From Deltaproteobacteria bacterium (GTDB lineage Bacteria > Desulfobacterota > Desulfobaccia > Desulfobaccales > 0-14-0-80-60-11), in the NCBI GenBank assembly GCA_019308625.1, contig JAFDHU010000034.1, positions 1-8,779 of the forward strand: DNA of 8,779 nt. Direction: 5' to 3'. The translations under genes were made by a program, and so were the position numbers. How positions within the stretch are numbered: position 1 is the first letter of the stretch; every line of letters begins with the position of its first letter. Below, piece by piece: positions 6,681 through 8,779 of this stretch. A model generated the notes under the pieces. The model was not told the DNA's origin, did not search any database, and saw only the letters and a list, made by a program, of their open reading frames with translations.

Positions 6681-7333
6681 AAATTATGCGACCCACCAAG
6701 AAACCCTTCATGGCCAAAAATAAAGCGGATTTTGACTTGCTGGCCTTCTATCAAGACCATCTGGCCCCTCTGGTGCTGAAGGCCCCCTATATCTTGCGGA
6801 TCACCGAGTGGCGTGATCACCCTCCACCCGTTCTGGTGGTCAAAGAGCGCCGGTGGCTCCTGGAGAACCAGGCTGCCAAAAAGCAGTTGCACCTGCCCAT
6901 TCCCACCAAAAAAAACCTCGTGGAAATCGGCTTTCTGGCCGGGGAGGCCCAACGTCGCCTTCTCCCGGTGCTGCGCCAAATCGTGGCCAAGGTGCGGGAC
7001 CAAGCAGATATCCCTTTGGAACTGCAACGCTTCCTCACCAAGGAAGGCCTGCGCCTGCGCCTCAATCTCCCTTTGGATGAAGAGGCCGGGGCCAAGCTCG
7101 GTCTTATTTTCAAACTGCAGCTCCGCTTAAAAGAGCTCAACCGGGTGGAACTCCTGGCCCGCCGGGTGGCCAACTTCAGCCGGGAGGAAGCAGCTTATTG
7201 GCTCTCCCGCATTACCCGCTTTAGCCCCGAAGCCAATCGCTGGGCTGTTTCCGGCCTGCGCATCATGCTGGCCGGCCAGCCGGGGGACCCCGCGGTGGAT
7301 AAAATGCTGGAGCACTTGCGGCTTTCTGGGTAA
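6677..7333 (+). CDS. Unknown 218-residue protein coupled to the ATPase gene
   Basis: I do not recognise this family. The longest start is TTG at 6677, which overlaps the ATPase stop as TTGA and suggests coupled translation. ATG 6686 (215 residues) or ATG 6710 (207 residues) are alternatives, and none has a good ribosome binding site. The protein is soluble, basic, free of cysteine, and has no membrane segment. Residues 35-65 look like short beta strands ('YILRITEWRDHPPPVLVV'). From 88 on it appears mostly helical with many Leu/Arg/Glu residues ('FKLQLRLKELNRVELLARR', 145-163). It ends with 'EEAAYWLSRITRFSPEANRW' (170-189) and a helix around 'GLRIMLAGQPGDPAVDKML' (193-211). Its place between ATPase and methylase suggests a structural or specificity subunit of the same complex. 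Small companion proteins are common at such loci. No enzymatic motif is visible. Confidence 0.75.
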   Translation: MKIMRPTKKPFMAKNKADFDLLAFYQDHLAPLVLKAPYILRITEWRDHPPPVLVVKERRWLLENQAAKKQLHLPIPTKKNLVEIGFLAGEAQRRLLPVLRQIVAKVRDQADIPLELQRFLTKEGLRLRLNLPLDEEAGAKLGLIFKLQLRLKELNRVELLARRVANFSREEAAYWLSRITRFSPEANRWAVSGLRIMLAGQPGDPAVDKMLEHLRLSG

Positions 7334-7371
7334 ACTCATGGCGACCGGAAAATCAGGAAGGTGGCGAGACC

Positions 7372-7692
7372 ATGCAGGCCATTGAAAAGCAAGTCCTGGA
7401 CAAATTCAAAGCCCTTCTCCAGCAACGCTTGCCGCGGCATCAGATAATTCTGTTCGGTTCCCGGGCCCGAGGGGACGCGGAGCCGTATTCCGACTTGGAT
7501 GTCCTAGTCCTCATTGACGGGGTGGTGGATGAGGCCATCAGAGAATGGGTCAGTGACTGCGCCTGGGAAGCCGGTTATGCCCAGGGGTTGGTCATTGTCC
7601 CGGTGGTTTTCAGCCGCACCCAATGGGAACAGGGACCGGAACGGTATTCGCTTTTGGCCCAAGCGGTGGCCTCGGAGGGAATTCCCCTGTGA
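7372..7692 (+). CDS. Minimal nucleotidyltransferase (MNT), antitoxin type
   Basis: This 106-residue protein belongs to the minimal nucleotidyltransferases (polymerase-beta fold). The signature 'ILFGSRARGDAEPYSDLDVL' occupies residues 26-45, with Gly29-Ser30 and the metal-binding Asp41 and Asp43. In MNT-HEPN toxin-antitoxin modules the MNT protein inactivates the HEPN ribonuclease partner, in studied cases by adding AMP groups to a tyrosine. Here the region where the third acidic residue would sit reads 'GLVIVPVVFSRTQW' (72-85) and has no Asp. This is also seen in recognised members of this subgroup by my recollection, so activity is not excluded. AGGAAGG (7355-7361) is a suitable ribosome binding site 10 bases before the ATG. 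The stop overlaps the GTG start of the HEPN remnant (GTGA), the usual arrangement for the pair. Its presence inside a DUF499-DUF1156 locus is unusual. Confidence 0.85.
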   Translation: MQAIEKQVLDKFKALLQQRLPRHQIILFGSRARGDAEPYSDLDVLVLIDGVVDEAIREWVSDCAWEAGYAQGLVIVPVVFSRTQWEQGPERYSLLAQAVASEGIPL

Positions 7693-7792
7693 GCCAGGAG
7701 GACATCCTCACCCTGGTGAAATACCGCCTGGAACAGGCCCAGACCGGGTAAGTAAATATCTCCTGGAGTCCAGCCCGGGAGACAAAAAATAG
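7689..7792 (+). pseudogene. HEPN-domain toxin remnant, internally deleted
   Basis: A GTG at 7689 overlaps the MNT stop and begins 'VSQEDILTLVKYRLEQAQTG', ending at TAA 7749-7751. This is the style of the first helix of HEPN proteins paired with MNT antitoxins (M-S-x-E-D-x-L-x-x-x-x-Y-R-L-E-Q-A). A full HEPN protein has about 120-140 residues, including the R-x4-6-H ribonuclease motif, which is absent. Immediately after, in a different frame, 'VSKYLLESSPGDKK' ends at TAG 7790-7792 and looks like the C-terminal tail of such a protein. The simplest reading is an out-of-frame internal deletion of about 300 bases that removed the catalytic core and left both ends. The first part is recognised with fair confidence; the tail assignment is a guess. 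Confidence 0.6.
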
Positions 7793-7818
7793 GAGCAGGC
7801 CGAGAGCTTGGGCAGATT

Positions 7819-8779
7819 ATGGCTATCTCCGACAAGCGTCTGATCGAACACGGCTTTCCCTGCCACCAGGTGGGGGCTGAGACCCAACGGGAGAGAGGGG
7901 CCAGTTCTGCCTTGCCGCCCCTTTATTTCCTGCACGTCTGGTGGGCCCGGCGGCCTTTGACTCCCAGCCGGGCGGCCGTCCTGGCGTCCCTTTTGCCCGC
8001 GGACTACCCCCCGGACCTCTTCCTGCGCCGCCTGGGAATTGAGAAGGTGGTGGCCCTGGTGCACGGCCGGCCCTGGACCTTGACCGGCAGTCTCCTGAAT
8101 CTGATAACCGTCAACGAGCAGGGTGAGGAAGTCCTGCAGGTGGACGACCGGGTGCTTCGGGCCCTGGAACGGGAAAATCGCCAGCGGGCAGAAAACCGGG
8201 AGCTTATGGCCCGCCTAAAGGCCAAGAATCCTGCACTCTCTCAGGACCCGGTGCTTCTCCGCTGGGAGGAGGAAAGCCAATCTCTGCCTGAGCCGGGCTG
8301 GGGCGCAGGGCTCAAAGTAGAGCGCCTCCCGGCTGATCCGGCGTGGTTCAAAGAACTGATGGCCATGGCGGGAATGGTGGGTTTGAGGGTTCCAAACCTA
8401 TATGGCTATGAGCGTGCTTTTGCAAGTCTAATAAAACCAGAAAGAAATAGTTTCGTTATATATGACCCCACTGCCGGAGGTGGCTCCATCCCATTTGAAG
8501 CCCTAAGATTGGGTTATCAAGTAATTGCTAATGAACTCAATCCTGTGGCCGTTGTTATCCTTTTTGCAACGTTGGATCATCCAGCAAAGTTTGGCCCAAA
8601 TTTGATTAACGATATTGGCAAATGGGGAAATCTCTTATTAACCGAGCTAGATAAGCAAATTTCAGACTATTTTCCCAGGGTCGGACCCTTACCGACTTCA
8701 GAAAGTATAATTCTCAGAAACCATTTAGAAAAATGTCCGGAATATTTTACACAATTTAATAAGGAAGAAGTAACTACTT
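7819..8779 (+). CDS. DUF1156-type (COG1743-like) DNA adenine methylase, 3' end outside window
   Basis: The frame is open from ATG 7819 to the end of the window (320 residues of an expected 900 or so). The N-terminus has the DUF1156 features: 'DKRLIEHGFP' (5-14) and the hallmark 'LHVWWARRPLTPSRAAVL' (38-55). Residues 80-195 form a charged insert. Motif I of an S-adenosylmethionine-dependent methyltransferase follows as 'DPTAGGGSIPFEALRLGY' (216-233), with 'ANELNPVAVV' (237-246) as the second SAM-binding strand. The catalytic Asn/Asp-Pro-Pro-Tyr motif and the Zn-ribbon of the family would lie downstream and cannot be seen. The product is expected to be N6-methyladenine in DNA, protecting host DNA in a defence system with the upstream ATPase. 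No good ribosome binding site precedes the ATG; the frame is open back to 7756 without another start codon. GC drops from about 62% (8041-8400) to about 38% (8401-8779) within the gene. Confidence 0.85.
   Translation, partial: MAISDKRLIEHGFPCHQVGAETQRERGASSALPPLYFLHVWWARRPLTPSRAAVLASLLPADYPPDLFLRRLGIEKVVALVHGRPWTLTGSLLNLITVNEQGEEVLQVDDRVLRALERENRQRAENRELMARLKAKNPALSQDPVLLRWEEESQSLPEPGWGAGLKVERLPADPAWFKELMAMAGMVGLRVPNLYGYERAFASLIKPERNSFVIYDPTAGGGSIPFEALRLGYQVIANELNPVAVVILFATLDHPAKFGPNLINDIGKWGNLLLTELDKQISDYFPRVGPLPTSESIILRNHLEKCPEYFTQFNKEEVTT

Noticed and set aside
7338..7385. 15-residue frame beginning ATG at 7338 (MATGKSGRWRDHAGH)
   Set aside because: It overlaps the ribosome binding site and start of the MNT gene, has no ribosome binding site of its own and is too short to support.
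7738..7780. Near-repeat CCCAGACCGGG / TCCAGCCCGGG around the HEPN deletion point
   Set aside because: A deletion between direct repeats would leave one copy, and the similarity is short with mismatches, so it does not explain the deletion.
7759..7782. Hairpin TCTCC/GGAGA with inner TGGA/TCCA between the HEPN remnant and the methylase
   Set aside because: Followed by AAAAAA, not a T-run, so it is not a terminator on the plus strand; a terminator inside this operon is also unlikely.
883..8779. CRISPR arrays, tRNA or rRNA genes
   Set aside because: No regularly spaced repeats, tRNA cloverleaf signals or rRNA-like sequence were seen on either strand.

Overview
The window (8779 bp) looks like a bacterial chromosome fragment. 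The GC content is medium to high, Shine-Dalgarno sites are strong, several gene starts are overlapping or non-ATG, and there are decayed insertion sequences. The style of the old-yellow-enzyme-like gene and the remnants would fit an anaerobic Desulfobacterota-type (deltaproteobacterial) host. That placement is an impression from the sequence, not a demonstrated one.

Layout. (1) 1-882: the 3' part of an ABC-2 type export permease, cut by the window edge. (2) 883-1148: a leader region with hairpins and an 11-codon uORF behind a strong ribosome binding site. (3) 1149-2267: an FMN-dependent old yellow enzyme/2,4-dienoyl-CoA reductase-like protein with a C-terminal cysteine cluster. Its conserved N-terminus can only be translated from a non-ATG codon. 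(4) 2268-3434: a graveyard of at least two and probably three insertion-sequence remnants: an IS3-type orfA piece (minus strand), the 3' end of an IS256-family transposase (minus strand, one in-frame stop) and a coiled-coil, transposase-like piece (plus strand). (5) 3435-8779: a plus-strand operon-like set. It contains a 1081-residue DUF499-type ATPase, a translationally coupled 218-residue protein of unknown function, a minimal nucleotidyltransferase (MNT), the wreck of its HEPN partner, and the first 320 residues of a DUF1156-type DNA methylase that runs off the window.

The last block is the most interesting part. A large DUF499 ATPase next to a DUF1156 (COG1743-like) adenine methylase is a recurrent pairing in predicted anti-phage/DNA-modification loci, resembling helicase-methylase-ATPase arrangements. 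Here the pair is split by an unknown small protein and by an MNT-HEPN toxin-antitoxin module whose toxin is destroyed. Hand counts show GC falling from about 62% to about 38% inside the methylase gene near 8395, and rising from about 46% to 65-70% along the ATPase gene. This suggests a mosaic locus in which the GC-rich centre has a different history from the two conserved catalytic ends. The downstream part of the locus (catalytic DPPY-type motif, any helicase or nuclease) lies outside the window, so the system cannot be fully typed.
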